DNA of 64,000 nucleotides from Stomoxys calcitrans (GCF_963082655.1 NC_081552.1:192832075-192896074); one strand, 5' to 3'. Positions 28,888-39,802 are shown, numbered from the stretch's first letter. Notes: a model not told the origin generated them from the letters alone. Numbers and translations: made by a program.

Positions 28888-30299
28888 CCAACAAACAATT
28901 TTCACAATTTTGGAAGAGTGTTCGTCCACCCAATGAGTAAAACAATATTTTAGAAGACTTTTACCCAATTTTTCTTCCGTATTAGTCGCGAAACAATACC
29001 ATTGGACAATCCATTGCGTGTGCGGAAGTTTTGGCAACTCTTTGCGGCGATTCTCTTACAACCTATTTCGTTATAATCCTTCGTATGACTTGTGAAACAC
29101 TCTTCTAGGTTATTATTGGGCAATCTATTGCATGTGAGGAAGTTTTGACAACTCTTCGCGGAGATTCTTTTACAACCCATTTCGTTATAATCTTGTGAAA
29201 CACTCTCCTAGGTTATCATTAGACAATCCATTCATGTGCAAACGTTTTAGCAACTCTTCGCGGCGATTCTTTTACAACCCATTTCGTTATAATCTTCCGT
29301 ATGACTTGTTAAACACTCTCCTGGGTTATAATTAGACAATCCATTATATGTGCGGAAGTATTTGCAACTCTTCGCGGCGATTCTCTTACAATCCATTTCG
29401 TTAAAATCTTGCGTATGACTTGTGAAACACTCTCCTAGGTTATCATTAGACAATCCATTGCATGTGCGGAAGTTTTGGCAACTCTTCGCGACGATTCTCT
29501 TACAACCCATTTCGTTATAATCTTCCGTATGACTCGTAAAACACTCTTCTAGGTTACTATTGGGCAATCCATTGCGTGTGCGGAAGGTTTAGCAACTCTT
29601 CGCGACGATTATTACGTTGCGTACTAATCGTCGACAAAGACTTGTGTATTGCGTTATACTCGTCCAGAGGATTTGTTTATTAATCACCTGAGTTAACTTT
29701 TCGCGATTGTTTTTATTATCTTACGTGGTGCGTTTAGGACTTGTATTGAATTATGTTATTCGATGTTTTGTTATGTTTCACAACACCAAGGAGAATTCTC
29801 ACCTTGCTTATATGGCGATTGGTATTTACATAACGAATATGACAAGTAAACAAAACTATTTTTTTTTAGTTTTTTCGTAGTTGTTACGTTTTTGATGAAA
29901 AACTAATCTTGTCAAGCGTTTTTAGATCTTCTAAGCGATTGACGCGCAACCCTCTTAGAGCAATATTAAATATATATTCCAAAACACTTATTTGTTAATC
30001 GTCCAGGCGAGTTATGCCAACTCTTCTAGAAGAGTATTTTTTTAATCTTTCAAAGCTTTGATTTGTCACCCGATTTGTTTGTCACACGTTTCTTGCGCCA
30101 TTGTAGGATCTTCCAAGACTCTTTTGACTTACTTTTTAGCAACCCATATAGAAGATCTCTTCCAGAAGATTCGTCATGGTGACACAACTCCTCATGACGG
30201 GGGAATCGTCTACGACGCTTAGATGACCATGTGAGCGAACGTAACCTTCTTCGAGAAGATTCGCGAAAGATTGTTTGGCGATTAAAAATGTTTGCATGG
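28888..30299. repeat. Unnamed non-coding element with ~115-bp tandem units, copy 1
   Basis: Possible inverted ends CCAACAAACAATTTT and AAAAATGTTTGCATGG. The first half has six units of about 100-117 bp, each with GGAAGTTTTGGCAACTCTTC, GATTCT-TTACAACCC, TTTCGTTATAATC and AAACACTCTTCTAGG. The second half has TTACGTGGTGCGTTTAGGAC, TATTCGATGTT and pairs of GAAGA/TCTTC words able to form hairpins. No open frame fits a protein. A second copy is at 57402-59367. Confidence 0.7.
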
Positions 30300-30571
30300 C
30301 CCTTCTCATATATCCACATGCGTACATATGTGAGTGGTAGGTATAACTAATTATCTTTGCAAACTGAAATTGTGAATGTAGCATCAACTAAGTTGCACTT
30401 CTTGTAATGAATTGCCTTTTTGATTATTTAAACGATGTAAACGCTTTCAACTCTGTAATTTTGAGTTCTGCCAAACAACCACCAAGAGCAATGTTTTACT
30501 GTTTGGTAGTCTTTTTATTGCGTTGCAGCAGTGTCAAGTTGTACATGTGTAGAATTTTAAAAAGTGACTAT

Positions 30572-31350
30572 GTATACTAATTTCGTCATTCCGTTTGTAC
30601 CACCTCGAAATATGCATCCAAGACCCCATAAAGTATATACAGGGTGGCTGATGAATATTGCTACAATGATGAATATTGCTACATTTTTTTTTCGGTGTAT
30701 GGAATACATTTTTCTTTTATTCATGTTAAATTAAATTATTAAATTAATTATTAAATTATTATTAATTAAATTAATTAATTAATTAATTAAATTAATTATT
30801 AAATTATTATTATTAAATAGAAAAAAAGTTATTACATTTTTTTTTGGTAGCGGCTTTCATCAGCCACCCTGTATATTCTTGATCGTCATGACATTTTAAG
30901 TCGATCTAGCCATGTCCGTCCGTCCGTCTGTCGAAAGCACGTTAACTTTCAAAGGAGTAAAGCTAGCCGCTTCAAATTTTGAACTAATACATCTTATTAG
31001 TGTAGGTCAGTTGGGATTGTAAATGGGTCAAATCGGTCCATGTTTTGATATAGCTGCCATATCAACCCATCTTGGGTCTTGACTTCTTGAGCATCTAAAG
31101 GGCGCAATTCCTTTCCGATTTGGCTGAGATTTTGCACGTGGTGCTTTCAACAACTGTGCTAAGTATGGTTCAAATCGGTTCATAACCTGATATGGCTGCC
31201 ATATAAACCCATCTTGGATCTTGACTTCTTGAACCACTTGAGGGCGCAATTCTTATTCGATTTGGTTGAAATTTCGCATGAAGTTGTTTGTTATGACTTT
31301 CAACAACTGCGATAAAAATGGATCAAATCGGTCTATAACCTGATATAGCT
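30572..31350 (+). mobile_element. DINE/HINE-like copy with nested MITE
   Basis: TATACTAATTTCGTCATTCC, ACCACCTCGAAATATGC, CCCATAAAGTATATA, then (after the 30640 MITE) TATTCTTGATCGTCATGAC and an intact tract GTCCGTCCGTCCGTCTGTC. Two internal units follow. The 3' end is replaced by a SINE at 31351. Confidence 0.68.
30640..30871. mobile_element. 232-bp MITE with 16-bp perfect TIRs
   Basis: CAGGGTGGCTGATGAA at the left and its exact complement at the right. It is flanked by TATA (30636-30639 and 30872-30875), consistent with TA-type insertion. It sits inside the GTATATATATTC of the DINE/HINE-like repeat. The interior is AT-only-like (ATTAATTAAATT) with a duplicated TGATGAATATTGCTACA at the left. 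Confidence 0.82.
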
Positions 31351-31516
31351 TCTCTCCAAAGAGGTGTCGAACTGCGGCATGCCGTTCGGACTCGGCTATA
31401 AAAAGGAGGCCTCTTATCATTGAGCTTAAACTAGAATCGGACTGCACTCATTGATATGTGAGAAGTTTGCCTCTGTTCCTTAGTGGAATGTTCATGGGCA
31501 AAATTTGCATTTGCAA
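31351..31516 (+). mobile_element. tRNA-derived SINE, body only
   Basis: CCAAAGAGGTGTCGAACTGC, GGACTCGGCTATAAAAAGG, CTTATCATTGAGCTTAAAC and TTCATGGGCAAAATTTGCA: the body of the SINE family, with the tRNA head missing. Confidence 0.72.
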
Positions 31517-31559
31517 AATCGTGGTCTCAACTTGGATTTAGTGCAGCATCATTTACACA

Positions 31560-31770
31560 GAAAAAAAAATTTTCAATTAAAAATTGAATTTCAATTAAAA
31601 ACTATTTTTACTTAAAACATTAGTTGATTCAATTATTTTTCAATTGAATATAAGTTTTCTCCAAATACAGTCGAGATTGAAATTTTTGCCATTTTCAATT
31701 AAAAAATTAATAAATACAATTAATTTTATAATTGAATCTGAACATTTTTACAATCCTTCCGCCAAAGTCA
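31560..31770. repeat. AT-rich block with repeated TTTCAATT/AATTGAA words
   Basis: TTTTCAATTAAAAATTGAAT and related palindromic words recur about eight times. It could be a small AT-rich MITE remnant; no boundaries found. Confidence 0.35.
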
Positions 31771-31930
31771 AGAAAGGGTTTCAGAAGAGTCTTCTACTTA
31801 AAAAAGGAACCTCAATCTAATGAAATGACCAATCCAGTAGTTATGAGAAGCCTGTTGAGGGCAACGGGGCCATGAAATCCAGGATACACTAAAAAAGGTT
31901 GTGAAAAGCGGCCAGCGAACATACAATTTG

Positions 31931-32731
31931 TATGCCCACCACCATAGGAAGATTAGTATACCCCAATCTAGCCATTCCGTTTGTAACACCTCGAAATATT
32001 GATCTAAGACCCCATAAAGTATTTATATTCTTGATCGTCTCAACATTCTGAGTCGATCTAGCAATGTCCCTCCGTCTGTCGAAATCACGGTAGCGGTCGA
32101 ACGCGTATAGCTAGCCGCTTGAAATTTTGCACAAATACTTCTTTTTGATGTAGGTCGTTGCAATTTGACTTCTTGAGTCCTTATAAGCCTCAATTTTCAT
32201 CCGATTTGGCTGAAATTTGGAACAAAGACTTGTGTTATGACTTTCAACATCCATCCGAGTATGATTCAAATCGGTTTATAAACAGATATAGCCCCCATAT
32301 AAACAGATCTCCGGATTTGATTTCTTGAGTCTATAGAAGCCTCAATTTTCATCCGAGTTGGCTGAAATTTGAAACAAAGACTTGAGTTATGACTTTCAAC
32401 ATTCATGCTAAGTAAGATCCGAATTGGTCTATAAACAGATATAGTCCCCATATAAACCGATCCCCGGATTGGATTTCTTGAGTCTATAGAAGCCTGAATT
32501 TTCATCCGATTTGGCCCAAAACTCTGTCTTATGATTTACAATATCAGGGTCAAGTTTTATCCTAATCGTATATGCCCTTCTAAGTATCGATATCCCGATA
32601 TGCATTTTTGAGACCAAAAAAAAAAAAAAAATCAAATACAAACTCAGTTAATTAGGGTACATTTGTACCGGAATCCATGGTGGTGGGTACCCAAGATTCG
32701 GCCCGGTTGAACTTAGCCCGTGTTTACTTGT
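31931..32731 (+). mobile_element. DINE/HINE-like copy, end to end
   Basis: TATGCCCACCACCATAGG start, AACACCTCGAAATATTG, TGTCCCTCCGTCTGTC tract, and internal units with ATCCGATTTGGCTGAAATTT. The end is ATGGTGGTGGGTACCC, TTCGGCCCGGTTGAA, GTTTACTTG. About 800 bp. Confidence 0.7.
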
Positions 32732-32734
32732 TTT

Positions 32735-33008
32735 TCTATATGCAGGTTAAGTTCGAAGATGGGCCATGTCGCACTATATCTTGATATAGCCATCATATAG
32801 ACCGATTTGCTGATTTAAGAGCCATTAAAGCCACATCTGATATACGATTTCGTTGAAATTTGAGACAGTGAGTTGTGTTAGGGCCCCACAACTCCGGGTC
32901 CAAACCGGTTTATATTTGAATATCCCCGGATTGATGTCATATACACCGATCACCCGATTTAAAGTCATGGGCCAATTTAAAGGGCATTCATAATCCGATT
33001 TCGCTGCG
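32735..33008 (+). repeat. Type-ii internal units of the DINE/HINE-like family
   Basis: TTGATATAGCCATCATATAG, TTTGAGACAGTGAGTTGTG; no ends. A SINE interrupts it at 33009. Confidence 0.5.
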
Positions 33009-33265
33009 GCCACCGTAGGGCAGAGGTTGGCTTGTCTGCCGCTGAGAGCCTGGGTTCGAAACCTGGTGAGAACATAGGAAAAAATTCTCGGCGGTGGTTA
33101 TCTCCTTCCAATGCTGACGGCATTTGTGAGGTACTGTACCATTCATTTGGTATGTCAGCCATGTAAAAACTTCTCAACAAAGAGATGTCGCACTGCGGCA
33201 GGCCGTTCGGACTCGGCTGTAAAAAGGATGCCCCTTATCATTGAGCTTAAACTTAAATCGGGCAC
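33009..33265 (+). mobile_element. tRNA-derived SINE, nearly full length
   Basis: The head GCCACCGTAGGGCAGAGGTT (A box) and GGGTTCGAAACC (B box) match pol III promoter consensus of a tRNA. Then come the body TGTCGCACTGCGGCAGGCC and CCCCTTATCATTGAGCTTAA. It lies about 300 bp downstream of a dally exon. Confidence 0.78.
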
Positions 33266-33561
33266 ATTTGCATAACCTTAATCAAGTCCCATATAGAGCA
33301 ACTAATCGATTTGCTTTTTAAAAGGCTTTTTAACATTTTATTGCCATTTGGAAATTCAACTTGAAACTCATTAGACACATATGTGAAAATGTAGAAAAAA
33401 TCTTTGCCACCACAGTCGCCTTGCTTAAGTACTTTCATTAAGTTTTCATTTGCCTAATTGGCTTCCCTGACATTGTGCTGCCCTACATCACCTTGCCTCT
33501 TCTATTTCTTTGGCTATTTTAGTTATGTGAGTGTAGATTTCTTGTGGCTTGTGGCACTTAC
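33266..33561. other. dally intron, 3' of the 33562 exon donor
   Basis: Unique-looking sequence; no repeat match. The donor GTAAGT is at 33561-33556. Confidence 0.4.
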
Positions 33562-33751
33562 CAATTTCTCCAATTCAGGACCATTTTCCATGGCTTTCAT
33601 TATTGTCTCCGATAGCTTGCCATCCAATTGTTTAATCACTGTTACAATGCCAGTATCGGAGCGAATGTGCATAGTTACCAAATTATCCAAGGCATCCACA
33701 ACATTCGACCATGGACTGTCCAGAACACCAGCATATTGAGCCGAGCAGCCT
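33562..33751 (-). CDS. dally: dally exon: GCSAQ and helical core segment
   Basis: Acceptor TTTGCAG precedes 33751; donor GTAAGT follows 33562. The phase is 2 in and 0 out. It completes an Arg codon with the previous exon to give NVLR-GC, matching the glypican pattern YC-NV--GC. The rest (QYAGVLDSPWSNVVDALDN, MHIRSDTGIVTVIKQLDGKL, METIMKAMENGPELEKL-like helix) is part of the all-helical core fold. Part of this exon (33605-33721) is duplicated upstream at 35516-35632. The ORF continues in frame into the 17081 exon as ELEKL-VKKTCG. Confidence 0.92.
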
Positions 33752-34013
33752 CTGCAAATGAAAATGAACAACAACAGGATAAATGAGAAAAAAATTCAAC
33801 AACGACAACAACAACGTCATGATAAATGAGAAAAGGAAAATGCTAAAGAAACCCCAAACAAATATTTGTGGGTGGTGGTGGAGGATGGTAGAAAGAAATT
33901 CACTTTGTATAAAATTTAATTAAAAGCCAAAGGACCAATTCCAAACAGGAAGTATAAAAAAGAGTGATGATCATTCTCGTTTATCCTTTACCAAAGAACT
34001 CGAACATACATAC

Positions 34014-34442
34014 CTCAAAACATTCATGCAATAGCTGTAGCATGTTTTCACATGGGATTTCAGCAAACCATTACAACGAGGACAATAACTCATCTTGAGC
34101 AGATGCCTCTGGCAGCTTTCACTCAGATGTGCCGCATACAAGTCATCCGTTTCGCTTAGTACCTCGGCGCTTTGGTGCAGGGCGTTGATGAAGATGTGAG
34201 CCGTTTGGATGCTTTGCATTAAATTTCGACTGATTTCTTTGGGTATGGTACCGAAGGGTTGCACATCGTCATACACATGTTTTAAGCAATTAATGTAATC
34301 CTCATGCAATTCTCCATAGCTTTGCTTATTCAAATGGACGACTTGGTGGTAGGCGACAGGAAACAGATTGACAAAGAATTTATGTATGACAGACTCCAGT
34401 GTATTGGCATTGAGTGCATTGGATCCGGTCGATTTTATGTTG
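34014..34442 (-). CDS. dally: dally exon: central Cys-rich core domain
   Basis: Acceptor CCTGCAG precedes 34442; donor GTATGT follows 34014. The phase is 2 on both sides. The 143-residue segment includes ESVIHKFFVNLFPVAYHQV, INCLKHVYDDVQPFGTIPK, QSIQTAHIFINALHQSAEVL, SYCPRCNGLL and KTCYSYCMNVLR. The order of Cys residues (C, C, C-x2-C, C-x3-C) and FPVAY, FG-IPK and CPRC-GLL are diagnostic for glypicans; the closest human relatives by feature are GPC3 and GPC5. This is the strongest evidence for the gene. It is separated by 262 bp from the next exon. Confidence 0.95.
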
Positions 34443-34499
34443 CTGCAGGTTAAAAACACGAGAGTTGAATAAACATTAAACATTTTTCAATTAATTACA

Positions 34500-35690
34500 T
34501 TTGCTATGGTACCAGGTAATAAGTTAAAGTAATTTAAATTATCTCTCAAAAGAATTATTACAAAGTATTACACAAGTTTTGATGTAAAATAAATTTTGCA
34601 GAATTTTTTTGTAATGTTTTTTTTGAATCTTAATTCTTTACCGTCCTCGAAAAAAGTCTCGCGTTAAACGTTTTCCTAGAACTTACCGAAAACGAACTAG
34701 TTCAATGAAACAATCCATTAAAATGAACGAACTGAACAATACACGTCACTAAATGAACGGAACTAGTGAACTAGCTGAACAAGCTAGTCGATTAAGCGGT
34801 TTGCTCTGCTTGTATCATCTTGTCGTATATAACTTTGAGATTATTAGTTACATGGGTCGTATTCTAATCTAGGAAACCAAAAGATTTCCATTTCACTAGT
34901 CTTTCATCCTTTTGTTGAAATTCCGGAATAGTCAAAGAAGTTGTGACAGAGAATTTCTTAGCAATCAGAAGTTTCGTTTGGTTTCAATAATGAACCTGCC
35001 GGCAGGCAAATTGGTAACCTGGAAACTTTTGGACTGAAAATGAGTCACCAGCAGAGGTAAACGAAAACGAACTAGTTCAATAAAAAGCCACTGAAAGGAA
35101 CGAAACCACGCCACTAAATTAACAGAACTAGTGAACTAGCTGAACAAACTAGTTCCGGGATAGTCAAATAAGATGTGGCAGATGATTTCTTAGCAATCAG
35201 AAGTTTCGAAAGGTTTCAATAATGTACCCGCCGGAAGGAAGATTGGCTTTTTGGTTCAAAAAGATTTGCTATGATTATAGCAAGGGTCTATTAGCACATG
35301 ACCGGGCCTGAAGTTCATGTCGAAACCAGGGCTGCAGAGCCTGGCTCTCGACTCCGATCCTTGGTCCGAGACTAACTCGGAGTGAGAGTATTAAGCCGGA
35401 GTCGCAGTGCCGTTCGGAATTAGGACAAGCGCGCTCAACTCCGAACCGAACTCCGGCTTATTAATCCCGACTTCAGCCTCAAAACCTTAACTCGAAACCA
35501 TCCCAACTTATTCGCGTCTCCGATAGCTTGCCATCCAATTGTTTAATCACTGATACAATGCCAGTTTTGGAGCGAATGTGCATTGTTACCAAATTATCCA
35601 AGGCATCCACAACATTCGACCACGGACTATCCTTTTGTTGAAAATTCCGGGATAGTCAAATAAGATCTGACAGATGATTTCTTTCCTATT
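34500..35690. repeat. dally intron segment with repeated blocks
   Basis: A block with AACGAACTAGTTCAAT and GAACTAGTGAACTAGCTGAA occurs at about 34682-34797 and 35054-35155. A block with TTCCGGGATAGTCAAA, GACAGATGATTTCTT, TTAGCAATCAGAAGTTTCG occurs at about 34910-34975, 35153-35215 and, shortened, 35633-35685. The dally exon fragment at 35516-35632 lies directly before the third block. Confidence 0.6.
35516..35632 (-). pseudogene. Duplicated fragment of a dally exon in the upstream intron
   Basis: 117 bp aligning without gaps to 33605-33721 of the real exon, with 6 mismatches (94.9% identity). The minus-strand frame is open and would read DSPWSNVVDALDN, then RSKTGIVSVIKQLDGKL: only Asp to Lys and Thr to Ser differ, the other changes are silent. 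Neither edge coincides with the true exon ends, and no good acceptor-donor pair was seen. It is therefore probably a non-functional segmental copy rather than an alternative exon. Confidence 0.85.
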
Positions 35691-38112
35691 TTCCACAGGA
35701 TACGAAGGGACTCACGGAGACATCGGAATCTTGGAATAATGACGTTGATCGAAGGTTTATAGTTACGGAATTTATGGTGAAGGATTCCTTGAGGAGCTTC
35801 AAACCATTTAAGTCACCTGGACCTGATGGAATATTTCCGGCGCGTCATCTGGCCAATATTTTCACAGCGTGCCTAGGACTTGCACATACTCCGAAAACCT
35901 GTCAGGAGGCATGGGTGGTGTTTATACCCAAACCCGGCAAGGCAAGTTTTGCGACACCAAAGGCCTACAGAACCATGATCCTTACGTCCTTTCTACTCAA
36001 AAGGTATGGAAGGTATTGTGGATACCATGATAAAGAGTAGGACATCCAGCGAACTGCTCAAATACAAACAAATTTGTATTTGTCAAGGGTAGGTCGGTGG
36101 AGACTGCCTTGCACGTGCTTGTGCATTAAATAAACGAATCCTTCGATGCCAAAACGTACACACTGGCGGTATGCATTGACATCGAGGAGGCTTTTTACAA
36201 TGCGCGGACCGACATTCTGATCCAATCTTTAGACCAGTACCACGTGGACCGGACCTTAGAGACTGGATAAACCATATGCTAAGGCACAGGTGGGCAAATT
36301 GTGTGTCCCATGGCATAAATATAAGGGAAAAAGTGGCACAGGGCACGCCACAGGGGGGCATTTTATCGCCACTCCTATGGGTGACCACCATAAATGACCT
36401 ATTACGGATGCTGACTGAGGAGGGATTTGAACCCGTCTGCTACGCTGACGGTTAAGGATCCGAACGAGCTATGCAGAAGGGCCGAAAGGGTCTTGCATAT
36501 GGCATATGACTGGGCTAGACACAGAGGTCTCAATGTTAACCCAGAGAAGACGAAGGTGGGCCAATTTAATGCACCACGCTTCCTCACTACGACGATTTCG
36601 ATATATGACAAGGTCAAATTCTTAGAAGTGATCTTGGACAGGAAACTGAATTGGAAGTATCACATTCAGCAGCGTACTGAGAAGGCTCACAGATGTTGGG
36701 TACTAAGTAGACGGGCCGAAGGCTCGAAATAGGGCCTGAATCCGAGGATAGTCCACTGGCTCTACAGGAGCGTGATTAGACCAATACTTACTTACGTCTC
36801 AGTAGTTTGGTGGACTGCTATGGAGAAAAAGTGCATCATAAGGACTATACAACAAGTTCAGAGAACATGTTGTTTTGGCATATGCGGAGCGATGAGGACC
36901 ACGCTCACTAGGGCACTGGAGACTATTCTAGATATCCGACCCATTGACATGCAGATTAAGTATGAGGCAGCCACTGCGGCTATGAGACTTAAGGCGATGG
37001 GAGAATGGTTTGGGGATGGGAGCAGCTCATACCATCGCGGTATAATCGAGGCGACGATAGAAAATCTGGAAGGAAGGGAACAGGTTTGCGATCGGATACT
37101 TGAGATGAACCTTGAAGTTGAGTGAGAGGCACTGCTGCCATCGGCACAGTCTTGGATAGACTGAACCCTAGTATTGCCATCTGGAAGATCATGTTACACG
37201 GATGGATCAAAGCTAGAGGACAGAGTGGGCCTGGGGGTCTACATTGAGAACCCAGGGACTGAGATCTGTTTTAGACTGCCTGACCATAATACGGTCCAGC
37301 AGGCGGAGATCCGGGCGATCACGGAATCCGTGAAGTGGTGTGGTGCTAACGCGAGGACATCGAGTGTGAACATCTTTATCGACAGTGAAATTGCCATTAG
37401 GGCAATAACAACCAGGACGGTAAGGTCACGCGCAGTCTTGCAGTGTAAGAAGGAGATTAACGCCTTCTCTGAGGATGGCAAAAACCGCATCGTTTGGGTA
37501 CCGGGCCATAACGTAGTAAGTAGAAATAAATGGACAGACGACTTGGCGGTGAAGGTCAGAGGACTGCCGTCAATAAACTTGGTTTACCCGAAGCCTTTCG
37601 GGTCGACGCAGTCCGAGTTAAGGGAGTGGGCGACGAATGCGCATGCAACATTGTGGAAGAGCGAAATGGTCGGTAGGACAGCGAAAATACTATCGTGAGA
37701 AGACGAGGCTGTTAATGAAAGGAAGTAAGAAGGAGGTCAGCATAGATATTGGTATCATGACGGGTCACATAGTACTACAAGCTCACTTATGTAAAATCGG
37801 TGGGGCAAGTGATAGCATGTGAAGGGCATGCGGGGAAGAGGATGAGACGTTGGAGCATTTCTTCGTCATTGCCCGCGTATTCGCGTCTAACAGATACCGC
37901 CACTTAGATGGGGACACAATACCAAACATGAACCAACTTAGGGGAGTGGCATGAAAAACAGTTAAGGATTTTGTAAGTAGCATGGAAAACCTAACTTAAA
38001 ATTTTCTTTTTAGAGGTTACTTTAGCACAACAAACCGATTACTGGCTTAGGTGTATGTCCATAGTGGCATGGGGCGGACTAATATCTGCACCCTCTTCTC
38101 AACCTAAGCTAA
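35690..38112 (+). pseudogene. Degenerate LINE with RT and RNase H (I/LOA-like)
   Basis: Pieces in four frames: KSPGPDGIFPA (RT start, 35774-36040), RT middle and end (36427-36732 PEKTKVGQFN; 36772-37125 VQRTCCFGICGAM), then RNase H (37174-37698 CYTDGSKLEDRVGLGVY, FIDSEIAIRAI, VWVPGHNVVSRNKWTDDLA) and a terminal C-x2-C-E--ETLEHF cysteine motif near 37830. RNase H downstream of RT is seen in I, LOA and R1-group LINEs. Stops at 36729, 37123 and 37696 plus frameshifts make it inactive. Ends in CAACCTAAGCTAACCTAACC. Antisense to dally in the 4.2-kb intron. Confidence 0.82.
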
Positions 38113-38619
38113 CCTAACCTAAAGCTGAGAACACAACTGATTTCCTTATTTGGAGTTGAGTTACAGGGGGCCAGTTCTACCTTCAAAACTTCGATTTGGA
38201 ACTTTTGGGATGATTACCATAACATGGGAAAGGTTTTTGTTAGTAGAGTAAGAAACTTTTAACAGAATTTGGAATGAAGCGCAGAGGTAGCGTTTCAACA
38301 ATTGAAGAGTAAATCACAGATATGCAAATGCAATTTTGAGTACATCTTGTACAAAAAGGCGCATTAGGTCGTATTCAGCTAATCTTTAGCAACGTACGAC
38401 GAAAATTTTCATAAAAAGTTTGTCAAAAATTTAATTTTTTGAAAACAATATTCTGAGCTTATGAATTTTATTTTACTAAAGTAAATTGAAGCTCCTATAA
38501 ATTCCCCTATTTGATCTCAAATTAATTGAATTATTTCTCATCTGCACTGATTAAACGTGAAAAGGGAAAATGAAATCAGAAAGAAAAGAACACTTCAATC
38601 ACTTCCACATCATAATTAC
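38113..38619. other. dally intron, nothing recognised
   Basis: Unique-looking sequence up to the GTAATT donor at 38619. Confidence 0.4.
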
Positions 38620-38743
38620 CTTGTAATTTCAGAATATAATTGCACAATAAGTTTCCTTGACAATGGTAGCATACGTTTGTACACTTGAGAGAATACATTT
38701 AAGGTACGATTTTCAGATTGTTGAGCCAGTTCCAGGACATGAG
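38620..38743 (-). CDS. dally: dally exon: first visible, N-terminal helix of the core
   Basis: Acceptor TTACAG precedes 38743; donor GTAATT follows 38620. The phase is 1 in and 2 out. The 124 bp encode HVLELAQQSENRTLNVFSQV and YKRMLPLSRKLIVQLYSEIT, a helical segment with an N-glycosylation site (NRT). It matches the part of glypicans just after the conserved CC cysteines. Splicing joins it through a Ser codon to NIKSTGSN in the next exon. The signal peptide and upstream cysteines should be in earlier exon(s), which I could not find up to 64000. Confidence 0.88.
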
Positions 38744-39802
38744 CTGTAATGGGAAAAAAGAACAACAATACCATTAAGAAAAGACATAGCAAAACGTGTA
38801 CATCAAATATTTGTTAGACAATAATAATGAGGGAAAAAGTAACTGCCATTAAACACAGTGCCATCGCAAGCTAATAAAGATTCTCGACCAGCATTTTCCA
38901 AACAGTTCATCTAACTTTAGCCTTGAAGGTTTTCGCCAGACCATTTGGCCAAAAGTTCTTGGAAAATGTGTCAATTAAATGTTTATTATGTTGATTAGAC
39001 TAAGTAAGCCAGTCAACCATCCGGCCCAGCCCCATAACATTATGAAGATTATGATGGTTGTTCTTGTTATGGTCGAAAACATGTTTCTGTTACTTCAGTT
39101 TACCCGGCTCCATTTATATTCCCTATGTTTGGGGCCAAGTTAATAAAGTAAACTTTTTATTTAGCCAGCCATCTCCATTCGCTAAAACATATGTATGTAT
39201 GCATGTGTGTGTGTGTGTGTGTGTGTTATGTACAGCAGTCATGTCAATGATTATAACGAGTTATCACTTGGCTGTATCCACAGTGATTCATTTAATAACA
39301 TCATCTACAAGTTTCTTATTGTTGTTACTGTTTCTGTTTCTGCTGCTGATGCGGTTGTTGTTGTTGTTTATTTTATTATCTTTTAATGCCTTTCATAGAG
39401 ACTTTTTGAGTTTATCAGACAGTTTGTCTTTATTCGATACAATGTCATTGTGTCTATGTCTGTGTTTGCTTGTTTATAATCTATGTTGTATACATACATA
39501 CACATGATCATATCTATCTTTTAATCTTCATCTCTTTCATTTTCCTTTTAGCCATACTATCTTAGTAATGATATGAGGGTTGAGTCATAAATCTTTTGAC
39601 ATTTTGATAAAACAGGATTACGAGACAATATGGCTAATGTTAAATAGAATAGAGCCAATCATTTGAACTTTGTGTAATGCCTAACGGCACAAGAAGGCGA
39701 TTTTACCATATTGCAGCAAAATGGACCTAGATCGACTTAGAAAAAATGTACTAAACTAGATTAGCTAAATATAGACCAAGAAACCTACGCCACCATGAAA
39801 AG
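38744..39802. other. Probable large upstream dally intron, mostly unique
   Basis: No coding recognised. Contains a (TG)n tract at 39204-39227 and TTGTTG-rich stretches near 39320-39370. A Leu/Cys-rich 149-codon frame at 39058-39507 on the plus strand is low complexity. Confidence 0.4.
39204..39227. repeat. (TG)n microsatellite
   Basis: An uninterrupted TG run following ATGTATGTATGCA. Confidence 0.9.

Larger units (their letters stand above)
3725..38743 (-). other. dally: dally-type glypican gene, visible part of the transcribed span
   Basis: Seven exons on the minus strand give one continuous reading frame of 1460 coding bases (about 486 codons including stop) once six GT-AG introns of 4177, 262, 16480, 1938, 10628 and 74 bp are removed; every junction keeps phase. 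Glypicans are GPI-anchored heparan sulfate proteoglycans on the outer cell surface that shape gradients of Dpp/BMP, Wg/Wnt and Hh signals. The exon-2 region resembles vertebrate GPC3/GPC5 more than GPC4/6, which favours dally over dally-like. The signal peptide and the first Cys residues are missing, so one or more 5' exons lie beyond 38743, probably outside the window. The large introns hold an LTR element, LINEs and many dispersed repeats. Confidence 0.85.

Noticed and set aside
28900..29620. CRISPR-like array of regular repeats
   Set aside because: Whole ~115-bp units are similar, without constant short repeats and unique spacers, and the setting is an insect intron.
33009..33080. Functional tRNA gene
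   Set aside because: Has A and B boxes but no cloverleaf; continues into the SINE body found at several sites.
39058..39507. 149-codon Leu/Cys-rich membrane protein
   Set aside because: Runs through a (TG)n tract and TTG-rich sequence; low complexity.
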